Of a DNA stretch of 25,924 nt, positions 13,297-20,175 are shown piece after piece. Within the stretch, counting starts at the first letter, position 1. Every line of letters starts with the position of its first letter. A program made the translations under genes and the position numbers. The notes under the pieces are model-generated. The model saw only the letters and a program-made list of their open reading frames with translations. It did not search any database and was not told where the DNA came from. The DNA comes from an uncultured Faecalibacterium sp. (GTDB lineage: Bacteria; Bacillota; Clostridia; Oscillospirales; Ruminococcaceae), in the NCBI GenBank assembly GCA_934525735.1, contig CAKSZM010000019.1, positions 1 to 25,924 of the forward strand, given 5' to 3'.

Positions 13297-14580
13297 TTGG
13301 AGAAATTTGTTATTACGGGCGGTAAGCCCCTGCACGGCGAAGTCACCATTTCGGGTGCGAAGAATGCGGCGGTGGGCATCCTGCCGGCAACCATTCTGGC
13401 TGCGGATGTCTGCGTGATCGAAAATCTGCCGGATATCAGCGATGTGGCGGTGAGCCTGAAGATCCTGAGCATTCTGGGCGCACAGATCAAGATGATCAAC
13501 CGCAATACCTATGAGATCGACACCACCCACCTGACCGGCACCAACGTTCCGGACGATCTGTCCCGCCAGATGCGCGCCAGCTACTATTTCCTGGGCGCAC
13601 TGCTGTCCCGCTTCGGCAAGGCGCAGGTGGCCATGCCCGGCGGCTGCAATCTCGGCCCGCGTCCCATCGACCAGCATCTGAAGGTGTTCAGCGCACTGGG
13701 CGCAGAGGACAGCGTGGACTACGGCATGATCACCGTGCGCGCCAAGGAGCTGAACGGCGCACACATCTTCTTTGATAAGGTCAGCGTGGGCGCTACCATG
13801 AACGGCATGCTCTCTGCAGTGTACGCCAAGGGCCAGACCATTCTGGAAAACTGCGCCAAGGAACCCCATGTGGTGGATCTGGCCAACTTCCTGAATATGT
13901 GCGGTGCGGATATCCGCGGCGCAGGCACCGACGTCATCAAGGTGCGCGGCGTGGAAAAGATGCACGGCTGCACCTACAGCATCATCCCGGACCAGATCGA
14001 GGCCGGAAGCTATATGGTGGCTGCTGCTGCCACCGGCGGCGATGTTCTGGTGAAGAACGTCACCCCCAAGCATCTGGAACCCATCACGGCCAAGCTGCGC
14101 CGTGCCGGTGTTGAGGTGGAGGAGTTCGACGATGCCGTGCGTGTGCGCCGCACCGGCGATATCCTGCCGCTGAAGATCAACACCATGCCGCACCCCGGTT
14201 TCCCCACTGATATGCAGCCTTTGATGGGTGTGCTGCTGAGCGTGGCCAAGGGCACCAGCACCATCACCGAGAGCGTGTGGGACAACCGCTTCCGCTATGT
14301 GGACGAGCTGCGCAAGATGGGCGCAAGCGTGCAGGTGGACGGTCAGGTGGCTGTGTTCGAGGGCGTGGACAAGCTCACCCCGGCTCCGCTGCGCGCTTCC
14401 GACCTGCGCGCCGGCGCCGCTATGGTGGTGGCTGCCCTGATGGCAGACGGCACCAGCGAGATCGAGGAGATTGGCCACATCGAGCGCGGTTACGAGAACA
14501 TTGTCGAAAAGCTGCAGGCACTGGGCGGCGATATCCGCAAGGTGGAGCAGACCCCCGTTGCGCTGGAACAGGCAATGTAA
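13297..14580 (+). CDS. murA: UDP-N-acetylglucosamine 1-carboxyvinyltransferase
   Basis: A 427-residue MurA/EPSP-synthase-fold enzyme. It catalyses the first committed step of peptidoglycan synthesis, adding enolpyruvate from PEP to UDP-GlcNAc. K22 in SGAKNAA and the catalytic C117 in MPGGCNLGPRPID are present, as is the Asp of HPGFPTDMQ. A cysteine at the active position is the fosfomycin-sensitive form. The start is TTG 13297, because the protein then begins (M)EKFVITGGKPLHGE like other MurA proteins and AAGGAG lies nine bases upstream; an upstream ATG at 13267 would add ten unconserved residues and sits inside the leader hairpin. It has its own promoter and terminator and lies outside any division/cell-wall cluster. 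Confidence 0.96.
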   Translation: MEKFVITGGKPLHGEVTISGAKNAAVGILPATILAADVCVIENLPDISDVAVSLKILSILGAQIKMINRNTYEIDTTHLTGTNVPDDLSRQMRASYYFLGALLSRFGKAQVAMPGGCNLGPRPIDQHLKVFSALGAEDSVDYGMITVRAKELNGAHIFFDKVSVGATMNGMLSAVYAKGQTILENCAKEPHVVDLANFLNMCGADIRGAGTDVIKVRGVEKMHGCTYSIIPDQIEAGSYMVAAAATGGDVLVKNVTPKHLEPITAKLRRAGVEVEEFDDAVRVRRTGDILPLKINTMPHPGFPTDMQPLMGVLLSVAKGTSTITESVWDNRFRYVDELRKMGASVQVDGQVAVFEGVDKLTPAPLRASDLRAGAAMVVAALMADGTSEIEEIGHIERGYENIVEKLQALGGDIRKVEQTPVALEQAM

Positions 14581-14600
14581 ATCCATATCCAAAACAACAA

Positions 14601-14633
14601 ACAGCCTGCTGCGGAATGCGGCGGGCTGTTTTT
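14601..14633 (+). terminator. murA terminator
   Basis: A 12-bp stem (14601-14612 with 14618-14629, two wobble pairs) with a GGAAT loop, followed by TTTTT. The next gene starts 20 bases later, so it may only partly block read-through into that gene. Confidence 0.9.
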
Positions 14634-14653
14634 GAGTACATCAGAGGTTTTTC

Positions 14654-15442
14654 ATGGCAGAATTCATCTCGTTATATTCCGGCTCATCCGGTAACAGCAG
14701 CGTGGTGCGCTGCGGGCAGCAGTATCTTATCATTGACATGGGCAAGGGTGTGCGCACCACCTCTGCGGCACTGAAAGCGCTGGGCCTTGCGGTCAGCGAC
14801 TGCGCGGGCATCCTTGTGACCCATGAGCACAGCGACCATGTGAAGGGGCTTTCCACCTTTCTCAAAAAGAATCCGCTGCCGGTGTACGGCGCGGCGGCTA
14901 CGCTGGATTTTCTGGACGCCAACGGCATCGTGCCGGCCTCCTGCGAGCTGCGGGAATTGGAAGGCAGGGAAGAGGACATCGGTGCATTCGGGGTACAGAG
15001 TTTTCCCACCAGCCATGATGTGCCCTGTGTGGGCTACCGCATCCGCACCCCGGACGGTAAGACCATGACCATCGCCACCGACCTCGGCGTTCTGACTGCC
15101 CCGGTGCATGAGGCGCTGTCCGGTTGCGACCTTGTGGCGCTGGAAAGCAACTACGACCTGCATATGCTGCGCAGCGGGTCGTATCCTTACTACCTGCGGG
15201 CGCGCATCGAGAGCAACCGGGGGCACCTGTCCAATGACGAATGCTCGGCCAAGGTGCTGGAGCTGATCCAGGAAGGATGCAAAAAGTTTGCCCTGTGCCA
15301 TCTTTCGCAGGAAAACAACACCCCGGCGCTGGCGCTTCAGACCGTGTTCAACACGCTGGGCGCGGCGGGCGTCGTACCGGGAAAGGACTGCATCGTGCAG
15401 GCGCAGCGCCGCAACGAGGTCAGCCCGGTGCTGGAGTTTTGA
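14654..15442 (+). CDS. WalJ/YycJ-like metallo-beta-lactamase-fold protein
   Basis: A 262-residue MBL-fold hydrolase. Opening residues EFISLYSGSSGNSS and the metal motif THEHSDH (56-62, with H57, H59, D61, H62) match the YycJ/WalJ group. Later metal-ligand regions are SFPTSHDVPCVGYRI, IATDLG, LESNYD and CHLSQENN. In other Firmicutes walJ sits with the walRK two-component genes and affects coupling of cell wall synthesis, division and replication, possibly through 5'-exonuclease activity. Here it follows murA instead, with no walRK nearby. The ribosome site is weak (AGAGG). A terminator-bearing repeat begins nine bases after the stop. Confidence 0.88.
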   Translation: MAEFISLYSGSSGNSSVVRCGQQYLIIDMGKGVRTTSAALKALGLAVSDCAGILVTHEHSDHVKGLSTFLKKNPLPVYGAAATLDFLDANGIVPASCELRELEGREEDIGAFGVQSFPTSHDVPCVGYRIRTPDGKTMTIATDLGVLTAPVHEALSGCDLVALESNYDLHMLRSGSYPYYLRARIESNRGHLSNDECSAKVLELIQEGCKKFALCHLSQENNTPALALQTVFNTLGAAGVVPGKDCIVQAQRRNEVSPVLEF

Positions 15443-15451
15443 GAAAACAAC

Positions 15452-15579
15452 CCTCTCAGTCTCGTCACTTCGTTCCTCGCCAGCTCTCCCGAAAGGGAGA
15501 GCTTTTTGCATCTGACGGTAAGGACGAATAAAGCTCCCCCTTCGGGGAAGCTGGCACAGCGTAGGCTGTGACTGAGAGG
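15452..15579. repeat. Inverted-repeat-bounded element with internal hairpins
   Basis: The 128-bp segment is bounded by CCTCTCAGTC (15452-15461) and its exact reverse complement GACTGAGAGG (15570-15579). Inside are a terminator hairpin (15482-15503), an AGCTCCCC/GGGGAAGCT hairpin (about 15531-15551) and CACAGC/GCTGTG (about 15556-15569). It has no coding potential. Elements of this look are frequent between genes of gut Clostridia, from general memory; the sequence itself shows only one copy here. Confidence 0.6.
15482..15507 (+). terminator. Terminator of the WalJ-like gene
   Basis: AGCTCTCCC (15482-15490) pairs perfectly with GGGAGAGCT (15495-15503) around GAAA, and the T-run continues to 15507. 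It lies within the repeat element. Confidence 0.92.
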
Positions 15580-15600
15580 ATTGAACCATAAACAAACACA

Positions 15601-15666
15601 AAAAAGTATCTGCCATATTCGGTGTTTCTCTGGGAAATCAGAGCAGGAATACGGCAGATACTTTTT
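15601..15666 (-). terminator. Terminator of the dnaD/dnaC operon
   Basis: AAAAAGTATCTGCC (15601-15614) pairs exactly with GGCAGATACTTTTT (15653-15666). The inner part continues the pairing with ATTC/GAAT. It starts two bases after the DnaC-like stop codon, and being symmetrical it can also stop + strand transcripts. Confidence 0.85.
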
Positions 15667-15668
15667 GT

Positions 15669-16646
15669 TTACTCATTCGCTTTCTGAGTTCGGATATCAT
15701 CCCCCGCGAACAGGCAGGGGATAAACGCGGAAAGGCGGCTGGAGATCTTTTCGGTATAGAGCTTTTCCAGCAGAGCGCCGTCGGTGATGTTGGTGGTGAC
15801 GATGGTGGGCAGCTTTGCGCCCAGCCGGCTGTTGAGCAGGCTGTACAGGCTGCTGATGAGAAAGGCGGAGTTGAACTCCGAGCCGAGATCATCCAAAATC
15901 AGCAAGTCGGCCCCGGCAGCGGTCTGCATCAGGGTCTCCTCCTCCCCGGCGGGGTCGGAGCCGAAGTGCAGCCCTTCCAGCCGGGAGAAAAAGTCCGGGC
16001 TGGAAACATAGATCACGTCGTAGCCTTTTTCCAGCACGATGCCCGCAATGGCAAGGGCGGCATGGGTCTTGCCCAGCCCTGCGTTGCCAAGGAGCATCAG
16101 ACTCTCGCTGTTGTGGTCGAAATCCTTCGCGTAATCCCGCAGTTCTTCCAGCAGGCCGGCCATGTAAGGGCGGATGGCTCCGCCCAGTTTTTCATCGGTG
16201 CGGTTGGGATAGTAACGCAGTTCCATGGTGTCAAAACTGGCGATGGACAGGCTGGACAGCTGCTCGATCTCCTTGCGGCGCAGCTGCTGCATCACTTTGC
16301 GCACGCAGCTGCAGGTATGGCCGTCCACAGTTCCCGTGTCCTGACAGTTCGGGCAGGTGAAATGCGGCTCCAGCGCATCGGCAGGGCGGCCGCTGGCAGC
16401 CAGAAGAGCAGTCAGCTGCTTGCGGGCATCGGCCAATGCGGCGGCGGTTTCGGCGCGGTCCTTGCCGGCTGCGCCGGCCAGTGCACAGCGGATGCCCCGC
16501 ACCCGTACTTCTTCCTCTGCATGGCGCAGGGCGGGAATGGCAGCTTCCGCTTCGGCGCGGGCGTCCTCGGCTCGTGCCCGCGCCATCTGCCGCCGGGCGC
16601 CGACGGTGCGCAGTGCTTCCTGATAGAGTTCGCTTTTGGTACGCAT
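15669..16646 (-). CDS. DnaC/DnaI-type helicase loader ATPase
   Basis: A 325-residue AAA+ protein. Residues 1-90 are Ala/Arg/Glu-rich and predicted helical or coiled coil. A zinc-binding set follows (C98, C101, C112, C114; CPNCQDTGTVDGHTCSC). The ATPase has Walker A GNAGLGKT (187-194), Walker B LLILDD (248-253) and a sensor-like TTNI. This order matches DnaI/DnaC loaders, which place the replicative helicase on DNA. AAGGAG precedes the start by five bases. It is the last gene of a three-gene operon, nine bases after the DnaD-domain gene. Pairing of loader and DnaD protein is the normal Firmicutes primosome arrangement and need not imply a phage. Confidence 0.9.
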   Translation of the reverse strand: MRTKSELYQEALRTVGARRQMARARAEDARAEAEAAIPALRHAEEEVRVRGIRCALAGAAGKDRAETAAALADARKQLTALLAASGRPADALEPHFTCPNCQDTGTVDGHTCSCVRKVMQQLRRKEIEQLSSLSIASFDTMELRYYPNRTDEKLGGAIRPYMAGLLEELRDYAKDFDHNSESLMLLGNAGLGKTHAALAIAGIVLEKGYDVIYVSSPDFFSRLEGLHFGSDPAGEEETLMQTAAGADLLILDDLGSEFNSAFLISSLYSLLNSRLGAKLPTIVTTNITDGALLEKLYTEKISSRLSAFIPCLFAGDDIRTQKANE

Positions 16647-16655
16647 GGCTTCTCC

Positions 16656-17570
16656 TTACTCCTGTCTTTTCTTGAGCGGACGGCGGCGGGCGGCATTTTT
16701 CAGAAAATCATTTCCGCTGGGGGCCTCGCGGTCCACCCGGAGGTTGCGGCTTGCCCCGGCAATGGCCACCGGTCCGCGCACATCGTGAACGGTGCGCAGG
16801 CCCTTGGCGTTCCATGTTTTAAGAATGCTGTTCCAGTACCACAGGTCTTTTTTGGCACCGGCCTGCACGGCGGCTTCCTGCACCATGGCATCGTCATAGC
16901 CGTATACTTCGTACCACCGGGCAATGGCCTTGCGTCCGCCCAATGTCAGCTCGCTTTCCGGGATGCCCAGCAGGCCGCTGACGTATTGCTCGCGGCTCTG
17001 GCGCAGCGCCAGCAGCTTGAGATGTGCGTCGGCCTGTTCGCCGGTCTCCACACCCTCATTGCGCCAGACCTTCAGCTCGTGGATCACCGCGGCAACCGTG
17101 CGTTTGTTCCGGCTTGCCATGTAGGCGGCGCAGAGCATCACAGTCTCGGGCGCGTAGCCGTCCTGCACATAGAGATTGACCAACCGCTCCATATCGCTGT
17201 GGGTCAGCGGGCGGGCAAAACTGGTCTGCGTGCAGTCGATCAGGCTGGAGATCATAGGGTCGGTACGGCTGGCAGCTGCGATCTCGGCCCAGGTCATGGG
17301 TGCGGGAGCGCTAGGTTCTCCGCCGGGGGCGGCATTTTCTTCATAGCGTTCCAGCAGGCCGGCACCAGCCCAGAAAGACAGCGCACTTTCGGCGCTGATG
17401 CGGCTGCGCAGTTTGAGGTCGGCGCAGATCTTGTCCGGGTCGGTGACGCCGGTGGCCAGCACATACAACGCCACCCGCACACTGTATTCCTCGGCGATAC
17501 CCAGCTTGGAAAACACCAGCTGCGGCACGGCAATGGTATCGCCGTGTAACTCTTTTAAACGATAGATCAT
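16656..17570 (-). CDS. DnaD-domain primosome protein
   Basis: A 304-residue protein. An N-terminal winged-helix-like part (about 1-80; DTIAVPQLVFSKLGIAEEY) is followed by an acidic/Pro linker and two DnaD-type helical domains. The first carries LVNLYVQDGYAPETVMLCAAY and the second WYEVYGYDDAMVQEA with the family-typical YWNSILKTW near residue 253. A basic tail (RRRPLKKRQE) fits DNA binding. DnaD proteins remodel DNA and recruit the helicase loader at origins and restart sites. It lies between a 124-aa unknown gene (3-base gap) and the loader gene. Confidence 0.88.
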   Translation of the reverse strand: MIYRLKELHGDTIAVPQLVFSKLGIAEEYSVRVALYVLATGVTDPDKICADLKLRSRISAESALSFWAGAGLLERYEENAAPGGEPSAPAPMTWAEIAAASRTDPMISSLIDCTQTSFARPLTHSDMERLVNLYVQDGYAPETVMLCAAYMASRNKRTVAAVIHELKVWRNEGVETGEQADAHLKLLALRQSREQYVSGLLGIPESELTLGGRKAIARWYEVYGYDDAMVQEAAVQAGAKKDLWYWNSILKTWNAKGLRTVHDVRGPVAIAGASRNLRVDREAPSGNDFLKNAARRRPLKKRQE

Positions 17571-17573
17571 CTT

Positions 17574-17948
17574 TTATTCCTCTGGCTTCTCTTCGGCTGG
17601 CTCGGCGGGCGGCTCCCATGGGTCGCAGTCCATCATATCGGGGCAGTTCTTCCAGCGCTCCGGTTCAGCGTTGAAGGCATCCTGCAGGCACTGCGCAGCG
17701 GCGGCGCGGCCGTCGTCGGACAGGGGGAACACCTTCTGCGCCCGCAGGGCGGGGTCGGTCTTTTCCAGCGTCCAGGGGTCTGGCCAGTAATCCAGCGTGA
17801 GAATGGCTTCGTCTTTCACAGCACCCTCGCCGCCGTCCGGATCCGGTACGCTGCGCTTGCCCGGGGTGAGCCGGTAGCGCAGGCCGTATTCGTTGCCGCT
17901 GTAGGTGTTTTTGCACTTGAAATAATGCAGCAGGGGAACAAAGATCAT
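17574..17948 (-). CDS. Hypothetical protein, first gene of the primosome operon
   Basis: I do not recognise this 124-residue protein. It begins MIFVPLLHYFKCKNTYSG, has a central stretch DEAILTLDYWPDPWTLEKTD, and ends in an acidic, Pro/Glu-rich tail (DPWEPPAEPAEEKPEE), which suggests an unstructured C-terminus. There is no signal peptide or clear membrane segment. Start ATG 17948 is preferred, with AAGGAT about ten bases upstream; the frame stays open 15 codons further. It is the promoter-proximal gene, only three bases before the DnaD-domain start, so it is co-expressed with helicase loading factors. A role in replication is inference from context only. Confidence 0.72.
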   Translation of the reverse strand: MIFVPLLHYFKCKNTYSGNEYGLRYRLTPGKRSVPDPDGGEGAVKDEAILTLDYWPDPWTLEKTDPALRAQKVFPLSDDGRAAAAQCLQDAFNAEPERWKNCPDMMDCDPWEPPAEPAEEKPEE

Positions 17949-17968
17949 GGTATCAGGGATCCTTTCCG

Positions 17969-17989
17969 GCAAAGGACATCTGCCTTTGC
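17969..17989 (-). promoter_or_regulatory. Leader hairpin before the primosome operon
   Basis: GCAAAGG (17969-17975) pairs perfectly with CCTTTGC (17983-17989) around a 7-base loop. On the - strand it lies between the promoter and the ribosome site of the first gene. It may stabilise the mRNA or affect initiation; there is no T-run. Confidence 0.4.
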
Positions 17990-18001
17990 GCATATACCAT
18001 T

Positions 18002-18030
18002 ATTATAAACAGCCGCTCTTTTGAATGCAA
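18002..18030 (-). promoter_or_regulatory. Promoter of the hypothetical/dnaD/dnaC operon
   Basis: Read on the - strand: TTGCAT (complement 18025-18030), a 17-base spacer, then TATAAT (complement ATTATA at 18002-18007). A near-consensus promoter 54 bases before the first start codon. Confidence 0.85.
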
Positions 18031-18163
18031 TATCCAGTTTTCTCTGTGATCCCGGCAAAAAGCAGGTCGAGCCTGCAGCTGAAGCAGGCGGCTGGTCTGT
18101 TAGAGTATCTGTTGGTTTAGAGCAGACAAACACCCGGAAATGGCTGCAGCTGAGCAGACAAAA

Positions 18164-18198
18164 GAAAAACGGCAAACCGATATTTCACGGTTTGCCGT
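18164..18198 (-). terminator. Terminator of tRNA-Gly(CCC)
   Basis: ACGGCAAACCG pairs perfectly with CGGTTTGCCGT (18169-18179 with 18188-18198), and on the - strand TTTTTC follows. It begins five bases after the tRNA end. The stretch 18031-18163 between it and the primosome promoter shows nothing I can name. Confidence 0.9.
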
Positions 18199-18203
18199 CG
18201 ATC

Positions 18204-18279
18204 TGGAGCAGGGTACGGGACTCGAACCCGCCGCCTTCTGCTTGGGAAGCAGACGCTCTACCGGATGAGCTAACCCTGC
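18204..18279 (-). tRNA. tRNA-Gly (anticodon CCC)
   Basis: On the - strand the acceptor stem pairs GCAGGGT with ACCCTGC, the discriminator is T and CCA is encoded (18204-18206). The anticodon stem TCTGC/GCAGA encloses TTCCCAA, giving CCC. The T-arm has GGTTCGAGTCC. It is a second glycine isoacceptor, separate from the GCC tRNA at 322-397. Confidence 0.96.
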
Positions 18280-18291
18280 AAGTGCTTATTT

Positions 18292-18320
18292 ATTGTAGCA
18301 AAGCAGGGCGGGATTGTCAA
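18292..18320 (-). promoter_or_regulatory. Promoter of tRNA-Gly(CCC)
   Basis: Read on the - strand: consensus TTGACA (complement TGTCAA at 18315-18320), 17 bases, then TACAAT (complement ATTGTA at 18292-18297) with TGC in front. It is one of the best promoters in the window, as expected for a stable RNA gene. Confidence 0.9.
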
Positions 18321-18332
18321 GAGCGAAACGGG

Positions 18333-19904
18333 TCAGTTTTTCTCGGCCCATGTCAGGTCCAGCACCGGGGTGAAGGGGTCGAACACAAGCCCCGAGATGC
18401 CGCTTGCCACCAGCAGGCGTTTTTGTTGGCTCAGCAGAGGAACCACCGAGCAGCCTTCCAGCAGCTGGCGCTCACACTGGCCCAGCAGGGCACAGCGCGC
18501 CCGGCCGGTCTGCCGGGTGCTTTCGTCCAGACGCTGCAGGTAGACCGGGTCGGACCAGCCGGTCAGGCCGCTTTCGGCAGAGCCGAACTGCTGCAGCATC
18601 TGATATACGCTGCCGCCCTCGGCGCGGATGGGTGCCAGCGCGATGGTATAGTCGCCGCCGGCAATGCGCTGGTCGAACTCGTCCTGCGGCACTTCCTCGA
18701 TCGAGAAGAAGAGGGAGCAGTCCTTCTGCCACGCGCCGTTGATCTGTTCGGCCAGTTCGCTCAGGCCGCTGTCCTTCGGCAGCAGGAGGGTCACGCCGGA
18801 AAAGTCCGAGCTGGCCATGCCCTGCCGGGCGCTCAGGTAAAGCGCACGCGGGTCGGTGATGACAGGCAGCGGGTCCCCGGCGGTATCACGGTAGGGGATG
18901 CCGTCCACAGTCAGCCCGTCGGGCACAAGGCCGCTTGCAGCGGTGAACAGCCCGGAAGAGGGGACGGCTGCGTTTTCCCGGGCAATGCCGGCCAGCGCCT
19001 GCCGCAGTTCCTGACTGGCGAACACCGAGCTTTCGGTGCTGTTGAACAGCAGCGCCCATGTGGTGTCGGAGTAGGAGACTGAGGACAGGCTGGTGGCTTC
19101 GCCGGTGTCGTCCAGCGCAGCCGAACATTTTTCGTCGGCGATGAGCTGGGCTGCGCTCTTGCCGGTATTGCCGGTGTTCTGCACAAGGCGCAGGCTGCCG
19201 ATAAGGGGCGATGCAACGTCCCGCCGCAAAAACAGGCCGCTGGCCGTCCAATTGTACAGATAGAAACTGCCGCTGGACAGGGTGGTCTTGGCAGTCAGGC
19301 CGTAGGTGCCTCGGGTGCTGTCGAAAAACTCCTCGTCGCAGGGCATGGCGCCGGGCAGGGTGAGCTTGGAGAGAAAGTTGTCATCCTTCTCACTCAGGCG
19401 GAATACCAGCGTCAGCGGCCCGGATGCAGACACGCCGAGCGACGAGGGCGCAGCTTCGCCCGCCAGCACAGCGGCGCTGTTCTCGATGGCGGAGAACTCC
19501 ACCGCATAGGGGGAAGCAGTCTGCGGGTCGAACATACGCCGGAAGGCGAACACGAAATCTTCTGCGGTGATCGCGTAGTTGGTATCGGCGCCCTTGACGG
19601 CCTTGTAGGTCAGGCCGTCCTTCAGCTGAAAGGTGTAGGTGCGGCCGTCGGCGGAGACCGTCCAGCGCTCGCACAGGTCGGGCAGAAGTTCGCCGTCGGA
19701 GTTCTTACGCACAAGGCCGCTGTAAAGGTTCTCGCACGCGATGACATCGGACGCCGCCGAAGCCACCTGCGGATCCAGATTGGACGGGATGGTATCTACA
19801 AACCATGTAAAGCTTGCTGCACCGGAACCGCCGCTGCAGCCGGTGAGGACAAACACAAACGCAGCAGCCAGCACTGCCGCGAGAATACGGAATGAATGTT
19901 TCAA
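18333..19904 (-). CDS. Oligopeptide-type ABC transporter solute-binding lipoprotein
   Basis: A 523-residue extracellular lipoprotein of the OppA/SBP_bac_5 family. The N-terminus is a lipoprotein signal: basic KHSFR, a hydrophobic run, and lipobox LTGC with the lipidated C23. Family sequences include SNLDPQVASAASDVIACENLYSG (split as seen near residues 40-65) and ITAEDFVFAFRRMFDP. The start is TTG 19904, with GAGG seven bases upstream, because this places the basic residues and hydrophobic core directly at the N-terminus; an in-frame ATG at 20042 would add 46 non-signal residues. No permease or ATPase genes adjoin it, so it must work with a transporter encoded elsewhere or act as an orphan. 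No terminator separates it from the tRNA-Gly promoter. Confidence 0.88.
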   Translation of the reverse strand: MKHSFRILAAVLAAAFVFVLTGCSGGSGAASFTWFVDTIPSNLDPQVASAASDVIACENLYSGLVRKNSDGELLPDLCERWTVSADGRTYTFQLKDGLTYKAVKGADTNYAITAEDFVFAFRRMFDPQTASPYAVEFSAIENSAAVLAGEAAPSSLGVSASGPLTLVFRLSEKDDNFLSKLTLPGAMPCDEEFFDSTRGTYGLTAKTTLSSGSFYLYNWTASGLFLRRDVASPLIGSLRLVQNTGNTGKSAAQLIADEKCSAALDDTGEATSLSSVSYSDTTWALLFNSTESSVFASQELRQALAGIARENAAVPSSGLFTAASGLVPDGLTVDGIPYRDTAGDPLPVITDPRALYLSARQGMASSDFSGVTLLLPKDSGLSELAEQINGAWQKDCSLFFSIEEVPQDEFDQRIAGGDYTIALAPIRAEGGSVYQMLQQFGSAESGLTGWSDPVYLQRLDESTRQTGRARCALLGQCERQLLEGCSVVPLLSQQKRLLVASGISGLVFDPFTPVLDLTWAEKN

Positions 19905-19937
19905 AATAGGACCTCGTTCTATGCAATCGTTCAAAGA

Positions 19938-19949
19938 AAGAACGTTCTT
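19938..19949. promoter_or_regulatory. Palindrome at the solute-binding protein promoter
   Basis: AAGAACGTTCTT is a perfect 12-base palindrome directly downstream of the -10 box, at about the transcription start. The position suits a repressor operator. It does not match the spaced Gram-positive LexA box. Role not shown by sequence alone. Confidence 0.35.
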
Positions 19950-19977
19950 GTATACAAAAATCGCTCTGCTTCGACAA
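19949..19977 (-). promoter_or_regulatory. Promoter of the solute-binding protein gene
   Basis: Read on the - strand: TTGTCG (19972-19977), 17 bases, then TATACA (19949-19954). A second candidate is an extended -10 TGCTACACT whose hexamer lies at 19977-19982, so two start points are possible. Confidence 0.6.
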
Positions 19978-20057
19978 GTGTAGCAGAAACAACGGCAAAA
20001 TACAATTGCAGAATTGTGAATTTGCCGCGCTTTTTGCTGCAAAGAGCCGGTTTTCCG

Positions 20058-20086
20058 TTGCCAATTGCGGCCAAATGGACTATAAT
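20058..20086 (+). promoter_or_regulatory. Promoter of the murD operon
   Basis: The -35 box is TTGCCA (20058-20063), the spacer is 17 bases, and the -10 box is TATAAT (20081-20086). The leader to murD is about 80 bases. Confidence 0.85.
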
Positions 20087-20175
20087 GGTACAGCGAAACA
20101 TCTCAGCGCCGCTTTTTACACGGCGTGTTCGGAAATAGAATCGTATGATATGAATATTGAGGAGGAACTGTTTTT

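Noticed and set aside
15669..17570. DnaD plus DnaC-like pair as a prophage replication module
   Set aside because: No phage structural, integrase or repressor genes are near, and the pair is normal for Firmicutes chromosomes.
19938..19949. LexA box at the solute-binding protein promoter
   Set aside because: GAAC and GTTC abut here, whereas the Gram-positive LexA site needs a four-base spacer.
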